A DNA stretch of 64,000 nucleotides, taken from positions 3,348,001 through 3,412,000 of the forward strand of contig OZ316899.1 in assembly GCA_973895155.1 (NCBI GenBank). The letters run 5' to 3'. This stretch comes from Marsupella aquatica (lineage: Eukaryota; Marchantiophyta). The position numbers and the translations under genes were made by a program. Shown here in pieces: positions 44,123-55,014 of this stretch. The notes beneath the pieces were generated by a model. That model searched no databases. It was not told where the DNA came from and saw nothing but the letters and a program-made list of their open reading frames with translations. How positions within the stretch are numbered: the first letter of the stretch is position 1; each line of letters starts with the position of its first letter.

Positions 44123-45024
44123 CGGCGGAGTAGGAATAGAGTAGGATTAGGACTAGCTTAGTCAGGCTCTTGGGACAGGCACCTGCCTTAGGTACAGCTT
44201 TGCTGCCGTGCTGTCCAGCCTGCATAGATTAGGATCTTCTAATAAGACACAATCGTTTCTGGCCTGACTGTCAGCTTAGTTAGGACCGTAGTCAGTGAAT
44301 CTTCGGCGAGAGGACACCCCGTCCCTCGGCCCTTAGTATTTAGTGCACCCCTCGGTAGAGTCGAGGGGGGGGGGGGGGTTTAGTTGCAAAGTTGGGCGTC
44401 CGCGGTATGTGCGGGGAGTCCCGACCTCTGGGAATGAAAGAGTACCAAGGGGAGGGGGTAGGACTAAGCTCGTCGGGCGAGTGCGGAGCCGGGCTCCGTT
44501 GTAGTGTGCACCCTCGGCCTTGAACCTGTTCATTTCGAGGCTGTCGGGTCAACTAAGTGTACGCATATGTTCCCTTTGTAGTAAAATCCTTTCCCATCAT
44601 TTTCCTTCGTGTAAATAGAGATTGTATGCATGTGCGCGTGTATGTGTGTGGGTTTCTCGTATATGGGTGGCAGCGCCAGGCCGAACGCACTACCCGAGAC
44701 GTGCACAGGGTGCAGCCTGCGGGTAAGTGGTTGCAAGCACGGGTTGAGGACCTGTATCATCGAATCCGGATCGAAGGCGGACAGCACGAAGGCTTAGAAG
44801 TCCTTAAGCCGGGGTCGATCCTGCTATCGACTAAGGTACGTTCCGGCGGCGGAACACAAACCATACCTAGGAGGTGTCCGTATTTAGCAGTATGTGCACT
44901 TAGCGCTAGTTTATGAGAATAAGGTGCATTACGTGCTTCCCTTCCTGCCCGAACCCTCAGATTTACGAGGGATGTGCCCGTCTAAGCTGAAGTCTAAGTT
45001 AAGGCCGCAGCCGATGACGTGACA
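44123..45024 (+). other. Y1 3' untranslated region with hairpin
   Basis: About 900 bp without a supported gene. It includes a G homopolymer near 44365-44380, a TG-rich stretch near 44630-44650, and the hairpin GTTCCG-GCGG-CGGAAC at 44840-44855, 169 bp from the end, followed by AAACCATACCTAGG, which resembles the sequence after the hairpin in X. Confidence 0.6.
44840..44855 (+). promoter_or_regulatory. conserved 3' hairpin of Y1
   Basis: A 6-bp stem with a GCGG loop. The outer pair is G-C here and A-T in X2, X3 and X4, so the pairing is kept while the bases changed. Confidence 0.6.
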
Positions 45025-45187
45025 GCGCGCTAAGCGTTGGCGGCTAGGGGTGACCAACGGGAGGGGAGACCAGAGGAGGAGAGGGGTAAGGACCGCTCAC
45101 GAGGAATAGTGGTTCATTTGCAAGAACAAACTGGGCAGACGACTACGAGAGGCCAAATGCTGTCAGCTGCTTAGACAAGCACTCGGG

Positions 45188-46889
45188 GTGGGAACAGATA
45201 CCAATGATCGACTCAAGGAGGGTATGAGCAACGTCAATCAGGCGGCACATTTTTGGGGATGCCTGTTCGAACGGGCAGGTGAGTACGTCAGGACTTACGA
45301 GGACGAAGAATCAGAGAGAGCAGCTCAAGAACGGCAGGACCTTGCTCGGCTCTGGGAACTGAAGAAGACGGCTTTCTTAGGAGGAGAACTTATCAAGGCC
45401 GAGCTCTTGTGGACTCCTACTGCCAATCAGCGCAACGACCTTCTATTTTGTGAAAACAGAATCGTCGGCATCCGGGAAGCCATAAATCGCTGCAACGACC
45501 TACACTGGGAGTTGAAGGGTAACACGGAGGGGTGGACGAAGGCAACCTTGCTAGGAGAAACATCCACGGCAGCCGAGATGAAGAGGAAAGGAAACAACAA
45601 CGAAGAGGCCACACCGGCAAAAAGAACAAGGTTGGCGGCACCTAGGAAGCTAGCAGAGCAGTAGAGCAGCAGAGCAGGACAAGGGGAGAAGCCGACGAGG
45701 AAGAGGTCGATCCCATCAATGCCATTCCAACAAACAATGACACCTGGAAAGGTTGGGCGGCGACCCTACCGGAGGAAGTGCAATTACACTTTGCACAGGA
45801 GGAGGATGCATGCTTTACGGCCATGCAGACCAAGAAGTACCAAGGCTTCATGGCCGGATCCGGCTTGGAAGCCTTCGTAAGATTACCATGGCTGAAGCCG
45901 GAGGTGTCGGACTCAGACTTATTAGAATTCGTGGGATCATGGGAACCCGAGACCAATTCCACGAGTGTGTATGGGAAGGATTTCTATCTCACTCCCCGGG
46001 TGATTGCTGAGGTGTTTGGCTTGCCGATGGGTAATAAGACCAAGGTTGATACCAGGAAGACCTTACCTGACAAGGAGTTCCGGTCGTTCCCAGGACCATC
46101 AACAAAGAATGGCTTCTTCCGGAACACCTGCACCAACCCGCACATCGGAGAGATGATCAATTTCTTGAGAGTGATCATGCACTGTAACTTGCCGAGGGCA
46201 GAGATCGGCAAGGCTCAGGTCTACCTGGCAGAAAGGCCAGACCCAAGCCGGGATTACAACGGGTACCTCCTCAACCAATTGAAGAAGATCTTGAAGGAGG
46301 AACAACAGGTGATCGGCGTGGGAAGCGTGTCCCGACTTGGCTATCACATGCCGCTGTTGTGCCGGTATGCCAGAAGTCAAATCTTTGCCCCAGTACTTCC
46401 CCTACCGGCAAGGGCACCGGAGGAGGTCCCGGAGTAGAGGCCGGCACCAGAGAAGCCCAACCAGCCCAACAGTCCAATGATCAAGCAAGTGTTTAGGCCA
46501 AGGAAAGAAGACTTGCCGATGCAGCAACCAGGCATGCAAAATCTGCTGAAATTGCTGGAGAAGGAAAAGAGAACGGTTCCGGCAATGGCAACGGCAATGG
46601 CAACGGCACCGATACAAGACGCTGCCCCAGAAGTCGACCTAAGCCGACTCAGAAGGGAAGATCCCTTTACCGGAACCAAGGAGAGATTGAGGCCGGAACA
46701 CAAGCCGGGAGTGCGAATGTACGTGGGAGCCTCAAGCCCCGAATCAGAGGCAGAGGAGCCGGAGTCCAAGTAGTGGAGGAGGCGGTGGAGGACTACAGCA
46801 ATGATAACTCCGACTATGGGTCGGATCATCATGTTCCAGGAGTAAGGACCTGTGGCCGATTTATCCCCACGCTTCCAAGAGTAGTTTGA
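45188..46889 (+). pseudogene. X ORF1 FGLP-domain protein (X4)
   Basis: It starts near 45188 (or at MSNVNQ, about 45224). Blocks: NQAAHFWGCLFERAGEYV, WTPTANQRNDLLFCENR, EEATPAKRTR, WKGWAATLPEEVQLHFAQEE, YGKDFYLTPRVIAEVFGLPM, FRSFPGPSTKNGFFRNTCTN, HCNLPRAEIGKAQVYLAE, LGYHMPLLCRYARSQ, FRPRKEDLPMQQPGMQNLLK and finally GRFIPTLPRVV followed by TGA at 46887-46889. It is broken by a TAG at 45662-45664 (also present in X5), a frame change just after it, and stops at 46435 and 46771. The final TGA is at the same place as in X3 and X6. Confidence 0.75.
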
Positions 46890-48546
46890 GGGGACCCCAC
46901 CCAGCAGAGTAACCTCGAGTCTCCCCCACCACAGGTTGCTCCCCCGAGCTTTGACGGCATAAAGCAAACGGCACAAGAATTTCAGGAGCGACTTAGGGAG
47001 GAAGAGAGAGCAGCCCTGGCTAGGGAGAAGGATTTACCAGGAGGAGATTGGCCGGAGGACATCAGGCGGCTTGCCAAAAAAAGAAGCAACCCTCTTGCCA
47101 CCGTAGAAGAAATCTGCAAGACGGCTTGGGAGCAGAGGCCGCGGTGGTTGGTGCCGATGACTTCTAGTTACTCCACCTATGCTAAGGATAGAGCCATGGA
47201 GTACGGGGAGATGTGTGGGGACCTGGCGCTCAGCATCTTTGGGGAGGAGTTGGAGTAGGGACCCTTTTTCTAGAGGGAGATGTTGGAAAAGCACCGATTA
47301 GAAGAAGCGGTGGCTTTGGAGAGAAGCAAGAAGGACGAGGTCATCCGACGGCTTAGGGAGAAGGAAGCCAAGATGGAAGACCTGCAGGTGGCCAAGAAAG
47401 CCCAAGATGAGTTGCGGATTAAGCGGCATGAGCTAAACATCATGCAGGGGCAGTTGGATACCGCTCAGTCTGACAATAAGATTATCAAAGATAAACTGAC
47501 TCGGACCCAAGGAGAGTTGGTCGGCGCAGTCAAGGAGAGAGAGAAATGGAAGCGGGAGCTAAGGGATGCAGAGGAAGCCCACTTAGCAACCAACAATCGG
47601 GCCATGGCAGAGACTCAGAGAAGGGAGAGGGCGTTGAAAGGAGAGCTCAAAGATATCCGTGGAGCCCTTGAGCATAAGGAAGCAGAGTTAGGGAAATCCT
47701 ATCAAGGGATTATTGCGCTGCAGCAGGAGCTTGCGTCGACCTGCGTGAAAAGGCCGACCAGCTCGACCAGACTTATGCCAAGATGAATAAGATGGAGTCT
47801 GTGGCGTCGCAGAGCTCGACAAGGAGCTAAGAGCAACCCAGGAGGAGAGGGTTACCTTGAAAAAAGAATTGGAGGAAGCCAATAAGGACCTAGAGGAGGC
47901 GTGCAAGGACCTAGACGAGACCCAAGAGGAGTTGGAGGAAATCACGAGGAAGATGGAGAACCTACAGCGGCGGGCCGACAACCAAACGGAGCGGCTGAAG
48001 ACACAAGCCGCAGTATTTAAATGCTTGGCTTCATCAGGTCCAACTCCAATTGGGGGAACCCTGTTACCAGGGGTAGTATTGGCCGAAGGAAAAGCCGTAA
48101 CACTCACCCCAGTGCCGGAGGTAAGTGGCAAGGGGAAGGAACCGGTTGTCAAAATAGGGAAGAAGAAGAAGCGGAAACCTTCTAGGTTTGGGAGTTATAC
48201 GGCTTCTCAAGCCGTTATGACCGAGAAGATAAACCCGACACCAACCTCTGGCATCGGCATGGCGGTGGATCCACCAGTCCTAGGAAGTGGAGATGGCAAG
48301 GCCGAGGCCGGGAGAACCAGTAATGCTGCCGAGGTACCGGATCCTCCACTAGAACATACCGGGGAGGCCGTAGCCGTAGCAGAGGCCGTGACCGATGCTG
48401 AGGCCGAAGCCAATGGTGGACCCAGTCAGGCCAATGAAGAGTTGACTCGGTCAGGGGCAGGTAATCTGTCAGAGGACAGACCAACGACAGTGGCTGCGGA
48501 GGAAGCGTTGGGGGCGTCCATTGAGGACCAGCCACCGGTGTCGTGA
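46890..48546 (+). pseudogene. X ORF2 coiled-coil protein (X4)
   Basis: In frame with ORF1 after the TGA: GDPTQQSNLESPPPQVAPPS, then QERLREEERAALAREKDLPG, a WEQRPRW block, a long coiled coil (LEEAVALERSKKDEVIRRLR; RTQGELVGAVKEREKWKREL; QRRADNQTERLKTQ), VSGKGKEP, KKKKRKPSRFGS, an acidic Ala/Glu tail and GASIEDQPPVS at the end. TAGs at 47256-47258 and 47271-47273 stand where X3 has CAG, and frame changes occur near 47740-47820. It resembles the coiled-coil parts of structural proteins. No catalytic motif is seen. Confidence 0.7.
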
Positions 48547-49201
48547 TGGTGTAAGAGCACCATCCCTTTTAGGGAGGGCGGACGTGGAGGTAGGAGGTGT
48601 GAGTGGGCAGGGCGGGCGCTGATCTCCAAGTTTAGACTTAGGATCAGGATCAGGAGACGGCCCTGACACTTAGATTAGTGGGATTTCGGATCCATGGGTG
48701 TGGACGACACTTGTGCTCCTGCCTCGCTGTACTTAGGTAGATTACAGTTAGGTAGATTACAGTAGGTAGATTAGGCTTACGCTGCAAGGAATCAGGCGGA
48801 TCCACAACCAGGATAAGTACCTGGGCTGCGGGGAGTTCAGGGCCTCTTCTTTAGCAAGTTTCTAGTTGCACCAGCAGGGCTGGGATCAAGTAGTAAGAGA
48901 AGCTCTCGGTTAGTTATACAGTGACCCTTGTGTATATTCATGTTTCCTCATACTTAAGAACTGAATAGAGTTGGCCTCACGGCTTAGTTCGCAGAGCTTG
49001 TGTATGAGATGTACTGTTTGTATGGCAAGTGCATGGTATAACTCAGTCAGAAGGAGTCATTTTGCTATTTGTGTGTCGCATTAACTTGTGTGAAGAGTGC
49101 CCACATCAACTAATAGAGGAATAGAAGTAAACAGGGGAGTGAGAGTTGGATGTGTCGAGCTGAGAGAGGTCTTAGCGGCTTAACCAAGCCAATTGGGGAT
49201 C

Positions 49202-49217
49202 ATTCCGGCGGCGGAAT
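49202..49217 (+). promoter_or_regulatory. conserved 3' hairpin of X4
   Basis: ATTCCG-GCGG-CGGAAT, extendable by one C-G pair, 253 bp from the 3' end and followed by CAAACATACCTAA. Confidence 0.6.
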
Positions 49218-49475
49218 GCAAACATACCTAATGGAAGACCAGGAGAGGAATACAAGGGAGGGACTAGAATAGGCCGGCTAAGTATCTCATGACCCGATGA
49301 AGGATCTGTCCAGTATATGTGTGTAAAATGTTAATAGAAGTAGTTGAAGGAGAGTTAGCAGCGTCCCATGCCGCTAAACCGCGGAAACGGCCTCGCTAAG
49401 GATGAAACCTGCGGGAATCAGCTTGAGCAAGGGGGTTTCTTGGGTTTGGGGGGGCAGGGGACGCACCACAGATCC

Positions 49476-51088
49476 TTTCCTTCTGACTAAGTTATACCAT
49501 GCATTTGCCATACAAACAGTACTTCTCATACACAAGATCTGCAAACTAAGTCGTGAGGCCAACTCTATTCATCTCTTAGGCATGAGGAAACATGAATATA
49601 CACAAGTGTCACAGTATAACTAACCAAGAGATTCTTTTACTACTTGATCCCAGCCCTGTTGGTGCACTAAAAACTTGCTAAGGAAGAAGGCCCTCAACTC
49701 CCCGCTCCCCAGGTATTTATCCTGGCAGTGGATCCGCGTAATTCCTTGCAGCATAAGCCTAATGTATACTATGTACAGCGAGGCAGGAGCACAAGTGTTG
49801 CTCTTACCAGTGGATCCGCAATCCCACTAATCTAAGTGTCAGGGCCACCTCTTGGTCCTGATCCTAAGTCTAAACTTGGAGATTTGAGCCCGCCCTGCCC
49901 ACTCACGCCTCCTCCCTCCACGTCCGCCCTCCTTAAAAGGAGCGGCCCTCCACCACCGTCATGGTAGCGATGGCTGATCCTCAATGGACGCCCCCAACGC
50001 TTCCTCCGCAACCACTGCCGTAGGTCCATCTTTTGACAGATTACCTGCCTCAGACCGAGTCAACTCTCCATCGGCCTGACTGGGTCCACCCTCGGCTTCA
50101 GCCTCAACATTGGCCACGCCCTTTAATATGGCTACGGCCTCCCCAACATGCTCTAGTGGTGGATCCGGTACCCCGGCTTCATCACTGACTGTCCTGGCCT
50201 CGGCTTTGCTATCCCTGCCTTCTAGGATAGTTGGATCCTCTACCGTGACCCTCCCTGAGGTTGGTGTCGGGTTCTCCTTCGTGGTCACAACGGCTTGAGA
50301 AGCCGTGTTACTCCCTGACCCAGAAGGTTTTTGCTTCTTCTTCTTCCCTGTTTCGGCAGCTGGTCCCTTCCCCTTGCCACTTACTTCCGGCACCGGTGCA
50401 AGTGTCGCGGCTTGTCCTTTGGCCAGTATACCCCTGGAAACTTGGTTGCCCCACTTGGAGTTGGAACTGATGAAGCCAGGCACTTAAATACTGCGGCTTG
50501 TTTCTTCAGCCGCTCCGTTTGGTTGTTGGCCCATCGCTGTAAGTTCTCCATCTTCCTTGTGCTTTCTTCCAACTCCTCTTGCATTTTGTCCAAGTCCTTC
50601 CGCGCCTCCTCCAGCTCCTTCTGGGCTTCCTCCAATTCCTTCTGGGCTTCCTCCAATCCCTTCTTTAAGGTAGCCCTCTCCTCCTGAGTTGCTCTCAACT
50701 CCTTGTCGAGCTTTGTCACGACCTCAAACTCCATCTTGTTCATCTTGGCATAAGTCTGATTGAGCTGGTCATCTTTCTCACGCATGTTGGCCTTGAAGCT
50801 AGCCGTCAGGGATGCAAGCTCCTGCTGCAGCACAATAATCCCTTGATAGGATTTCCCTAACTCGGCCTCCTTCTATTCAAGGGCTCCACGGATATCCTCG
50901 AGCTCCCCCTTCAACGCCCTCTCCCTCCTTTGGGTCTCCGCCATGGCCCGATTGTTGGTTGCAATGTGGGCCTCCTCTGCGTCCCTCAACTCTCGCTTCC
51001 ACTTCTCCCTTTCCTTGACAGCATCGGCCAACTCCCCTTGGGTTTGAGTTAGTTTATCCTCGATAATCTGATTATCAGACTGAGCGGT
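49476..51088 (-). mobile_element. family X partial copy X7
   Basis: It matches X from inside ORF2 (near the segment encoding QLDTAQSDNQII, at 51088) to the 3' untranslated region near GGTATAACTTAGTCAGAAGG (about 49480). Both ends are lost: the family 3' end was already missing when X4 inserted (the GATCC target lies at its edge), and the 5' end joins unrelated sequence at 51089. Confidence 0.7.
49959..51088 (-). pseudogene. X ORF2 coiled-coil protein (X7)
   Basis: The minus-strand frames encode the coiled coil (TQGELADAVKEREKWKRELR; RATQEERATLKKGLEEAQKE with an extra EAQKELEEAQKE repeat unit; NLQRWANNQTERLKKQ), then VSGKGKGPAA, KKKKQKPSGSGS, the Ala/Glu-rich tail and GASIEDQPSLP at 49959. 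A frame change near 50400-50450 and a stop near 50870 break it. The coiled coil is longer by one heptad-like repeat than in X4. Confidence 0.65.
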
Positions 51089-52940
51089 ATAGTGGTGGAC
51101 CTTGCCACCCAGCGCCCTCACCAATCCCAACACTCACGCCTAAGTGCCCTTGGTGCCCGAATGCCTCCACGGAATACCTCGAGCAAGCAACCTAGTGCCC
51201 CTTGCACCGCCAGCGGCCCCTCCCATACGAAGCCGCACTTGCTCTCTAACACGACCGCTACTCAACGGTCCTCCCTATCTGCACAAGCAACCAAACACCT
51301 TGGTAAGTAACCTTTCAGGATCTAGAACTCGCCAAGTCTAGCATCCTAACTCAAGCTCAACAGACGTTGGTAAATAGGTCAGCGATAGGTCCTCCCAATG
51401 CCACAAGCCGGAAACAGAACCCACGCCCGTTGTTCGTCCAAAATAGCTCCTCCTTGGGCGCGGCCTGGGTTCCCCCTCAACCCTATCCATCACCAACTGA
51501 CCGCCCTGACCTGAGGACATGCTCATGGCCCAATTAGCGTAGCTTGTCCCAAGCTTGTCCCAACACGCCGGGACCAAAACGGCCCCGACTCTAGCAACCG
51601 CTCCCGGTTTGCCCCACTGGTGGTCTAGGGGCCAAGAACCCTTGGAAATCAGCCTCCGCACCTACTTGGCCTTGCCTCCCCAACGTAAGCTCCTTTGGGA
51701 GACTGAACGCGGCTTGGTTGCTGTTCGGCAGGATTTGGCAAGCGGGCGAGCTAACACCCAAAAACCACAAGAACTCACGGCACCCCCAGACTCATCTGAG
51801 CTCAGGAGGGCGTAGCCCTTCTCAAGAGCTTTCCAATGCACCTAAGAAGTCCTCCAACGGACTTCCCGTTGGGAAGATATCGCCATTTCCGTTTGGCACT
51901 TTCCCTTAGTGTCGCGACCGCCGCGGCTCACGACTTCGGCTCGTCTTTAGCCCCCAGGGAGACACCACTCCCCTCATATATGCTTCTGGAGACCTGCCAC
52001 CCCCGGACTAGCTTTGGTTCCTAACCATTTGGCCCCCAAACCGGATCCCATCGCGCATAATGGGCGCGCCACCAATTGGCAACGCCCATAACTTTCTTGA
52101 TAGGCATCCGCAAGCGGAGTGCCTTAGCCCGTTGTCGTGCCAAAACATTTCGGCTCAGGAATGGCTTTTATAGGGGATGATGGGCGAGGCCTCCCGGTTG
52201 GGTTGCGTGCATGCTGACTCGGAGGGGCTGCTTGGTTGGTTGGATTGAGGTTTGGTGATTGGGTGACTCGTCGTCACCAGGTTTGGTGTTTGGGTGAGTC
52301 ACCAGGCTTGGATTTTGGATGAGCCTCGCTGCTAGCAGCTGGCTCAGGCTGGATGGTTGGGTTTCCGATGCTACTTAAGACTTGAGCCTCGGCTCATTGA
52401 GGTTGGCGGTTGTCTATTGAGATCTGTTGAGTTGCATTTTGTGAGTTGCGCTCTGTTCTGCAGAACTCGACTGTTGTGCGGCGGTTTTGGAGTTCCGAGT
52501 GAGTTTTCGATCCAGGCGGGGAATTTCTTGAGTCTGGAGTCTCGTTGATCCAGGCGGGGATTTCTTGAGTTTAGAGTCTTGTCGATCCAGGTGGGGATTT
52601 CTCGAGTTTGGAGTCTTGTCGATCCAGGCGAGGATTTCTCAAGTTTGGGGCCTCGTTGGTCGAGGCCCAAGTTCCGTGCGAGCTGTTTTAGACTAGTGGA
52701 GTAGCTAGTCGAGTTTTTGGTTTTGTGAGCTAAGGAGGATAGTTTTTTCCGTCAGATTTTGAGTAGTTAGTCACTCGAGGAGTTCTACCCGACAAGTTAG
52801 AGGTAGCGGACCGCCGTAGGGCCAGCTACCAGACTCTTGCGGGCAAGCTTACTCGAGGGCACCTATTGTAACCTTTGTGAGAAAAGTAAAAAATATAAAG
52901 GAGTGAGAGTTCGCTCCAAAAAGTGTTTGTCACCTGTCCC
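51089..52940 (+). repeat. LTR-like region with repeat Z copy 2
   Basis: About 51817-52062 matches Z copy 1. From there the sequence continues with a TATA-like GGCTTTTATAGGGG near 52165, a G/T-rich stretch, a tandem array (52507-52655), AAAAAATATAAAGG near 52890 and TTTGTCACCTGTCCCGATC near 52925. This layout suits one long Ty3 LTR, but no second LTR is in the window. 51089-51800 has no gene that I can support. Confidence 0.45.
52507..52655 (+). repeat. about 37-bp tandem repeat, four units
   Basis: Units read TCGATCCAGGCGGGGATTTC then TTGAGTTTGGAGTCTTG, with a few changes in each. A partial fifth unit follows. Confidence 0.85.
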
Positions 52941-53077
52941 GATCGCAGCCAGAAACACATAGTTTGCCCGAGGAGCCCCTAACTTTAAGTCCTCGCGACA
53001 CCGTTGTGACCGGGCCGACCCAGTGCTCATGCCTAGGCCCTCAGGTCTCATCGTCGCTCTCCTCCTCTCTCTATGTC

Positions 53078-53100
53078 TCTCCCTCCCTCCCTCCCTCCCT

Positions 53101-53132
<32 letters not shown>
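53078..53132 (+). repeat. (CCCT)n followed by (CT)n microsatellite
   Basis: About seven CCCT units run directly into about twelve CT units. Smaller CT and GT runs occur at 54632-54654 and 59803-59818. Confidence 0.9.
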
Positions 53133-54829
53133 GGAGAAGTAAAGATATGGCACGACTAACATCTACCAAGTAGACTGTACATACCTAACCATAGGCGAGG
53201 GAATCTTTGCTACCATAACCACTAGGCACATAAAGTCCCTTTTATGTAATGATGATTATATAATACAAAAATGGTTACACTATACGTAGAATACAACAAA
53301 CATTAAATAGGTAATACTAATTTATGCCAGTGTAAACTACTGTACCTAAATATTCTTTAAATAGTTGCAACTACCCTTGACCTACCACCCACCTGACGGC
53401 AACCCTAAAAATTTAAGCGCCATTTTTCTTAAGACCTAAAACAAAAATTGGGGCCTTGAGGTCCCCTCCTGCCACTTGACCAAAGTTATATGCCGTAAGA
53501 ACCCCAGTGTCCACCACACTCTATGAAGCTTTTGATATTCCTGAAAAGTTCAAGCATGCGCGACAGTGTCCTGATAGTCTGTGCCTGGCTTACTGGCAAG
53601 AACTCTGTCCCATAGACTTTTCATGACCAATGAGATAGCAGTCCATAGTCAAGGATAGCAAGTTGGCACAAGGGAGACCGTGTACAATGTGGAGTCAGCA
53701 CTTACCACCGTGGGAAGGAGCACAGCAACAATAGCACCAGGACTCTGCACCTTTTTTCTCATGGCACAGCCCCAATAGGTATGGCAGCTACACTTAAAGC
53801 TTTGATCTTAGACATTTTTTGTCTCGTTCCATTGCTAGTCCAGAGGTAATACACGTCTCCCCGTTGCCACCACGGCTACTGGCAGCAGAAACGTGTAGCA
53901 GGAATCACAGTTTAAAACTTGGTTCACCCTAAGGATGGGGGCTGAAAGACGACCTTACGGGAGCATTATGTGTTGTCTCACCCATTTTTCACTCTGGATG
54001 AGGGTCCACTTCATACTGCTTGAGTCACAGTACTGATGCACTGCTTGGAGACATTGCACTTATTTGTATATAAGGGCTCTTAGAAGAAATACTAACATGC
54101 TCATCCTGTATGCTCTGTCTTACTAATGTGGGCCCTGTGATACTGTCTATAACAAGGATACTCACATCAAGCAACCGGGACAAACAAGCCAATATTCCAT
54201 AAGATTGCTTTATGTTTGTGATACAGGGGATATATGCTTTGCTAGATACTGTACACTGGCATGGCTAAGTAGAGTGGCTAGAATATATATTTTTTATTGT
54301 TCCCTGGACCCCACATTAGCGCAGTATGAATGTACATGAATAAAGAAAAGAAAAGATAATTATACATCGTGAAAGCGTTTCCCAACAAGATCTTCAACTT
54401 TTATATGCTTTCGTTATTTCCTGTCCTCATAAGTCATGTGCCGCTTCACTACCTATCATGTTGTACAATGCTTTACCGTGTAGTCTACCTGGATATGAAT
54501 GGTAAGGTGGATATCTGCGTAAAAACTCTGCCCCACAATTTTCATAGTGATGTAATGGTGCGTCTATATCTTATGAACACTTTGCTTTGTTCATGGCCTT
54601 GACTGGGTGTTCTACAATTATAAATTACATCTCTCTCTCTCTCTCTCTCTCTCTTTGTATCATAAGAGGAACATGGTCGATATAGGGGAATAAAGCCAGC
54701 ATAATGGATAACCCAATATCGGGCATCCTCAATCCTAGGAGGGACTAACCCCCAGACCAATATAACACATGAAACTTTACATTTGTCAATATTTCAGAGG
54801 TATCGGGGACCACCAAATAGGTGGCCGCC
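53133..54829. other. unassigned AT-rich region left of Y2
   Basis: No gene is supported. A segment at about 53851-53960 (CACGTCTCCCCGTTGCC, then AGAAACGTGTAGCAGGAATC and GATGGGGGCTGAA) resembles 59285-59385 on the other side of Y2 and has a short relative at 60427. The region probably belongs to an older repeat interrupted by Y2. Confidence 0.4.
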
Positions 54830-54998
54830 TGTCACATCGTCGGCTGCGGCCTTAACTCAGACTTCAGCTTAGACGGGCACATCCCTCGTAAATCTGAGGG
54901 TTCGGGCAGGAAGGGAAGCACGTAATGCACCTTATTCTCGTAAACTAGCGCTAAGTGCGCATACTGCTAAATACAGACACCTCCTAGGTATGGTTTGT

Positions 54999-55014
54999 GT
55001 TCCGCCGCCGCAAC
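54999..55014 (-). promoter_or_regulatory. 3' hairpin of Y2, one stem mismatch
   Basis: GTTGCG-GCGG-CGGAAC on the minus strand, 169 bp from the end as in Y1. One inner pair is disrupted. Confidence 0.5.

Larger units (their letters stand above)
41020..45024 (+). mobile_element. family Y element, copy Y1 nested in X4
   Basis: 4005 bp from TGTGACGCCGCCGGTACGG to GCCGATGACGTGACA. GCGCG is duplicated at 41015-41019 and 45025-45029. The empty site survives in X3 (minus strand: GGGTTAGGGCGCGCTAAG near 21990-22010) and, with small changes, in X5 near 60620. The ends form an imperfect inverted repeat (TGTGACG / TGTCACG). No LTR is apparent. Y2 is a second copy with its own duplication. Confidence 0.92.
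40836..49470 (+). mobile_element. family X element, full-length copy X4 with nested Y1
   Basis: It begins TGTGATGCCTAGCCAGGAAT and ends GGGGACGCACCACA. GATCC is duplicated at 40831-40835 and 49471-49475. Without Y1 and its duplication it is about 4625 bp, near X3. No LTR is seen: the first and last 450 bp are unrelated. Both ORFs are present but broken, and the 3' hairpin is at 49202-49217. Confidence 0.9.

Noticed and set aside
40836-49470. X4 as an ordinary LTR retrotransposon
   Set aside because: The first and last several hundred bases were compared by eye and share no direct repeat, and no protease, RT or integrase lies inside.
52371-52670. Minus-strand repetitive ORF as a repeat protein
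   Set aside because: It arises from the 37-bp tandem DNA repeat in an LTR-like region. The period is not a multiple of three, and no start or context supports a gene.
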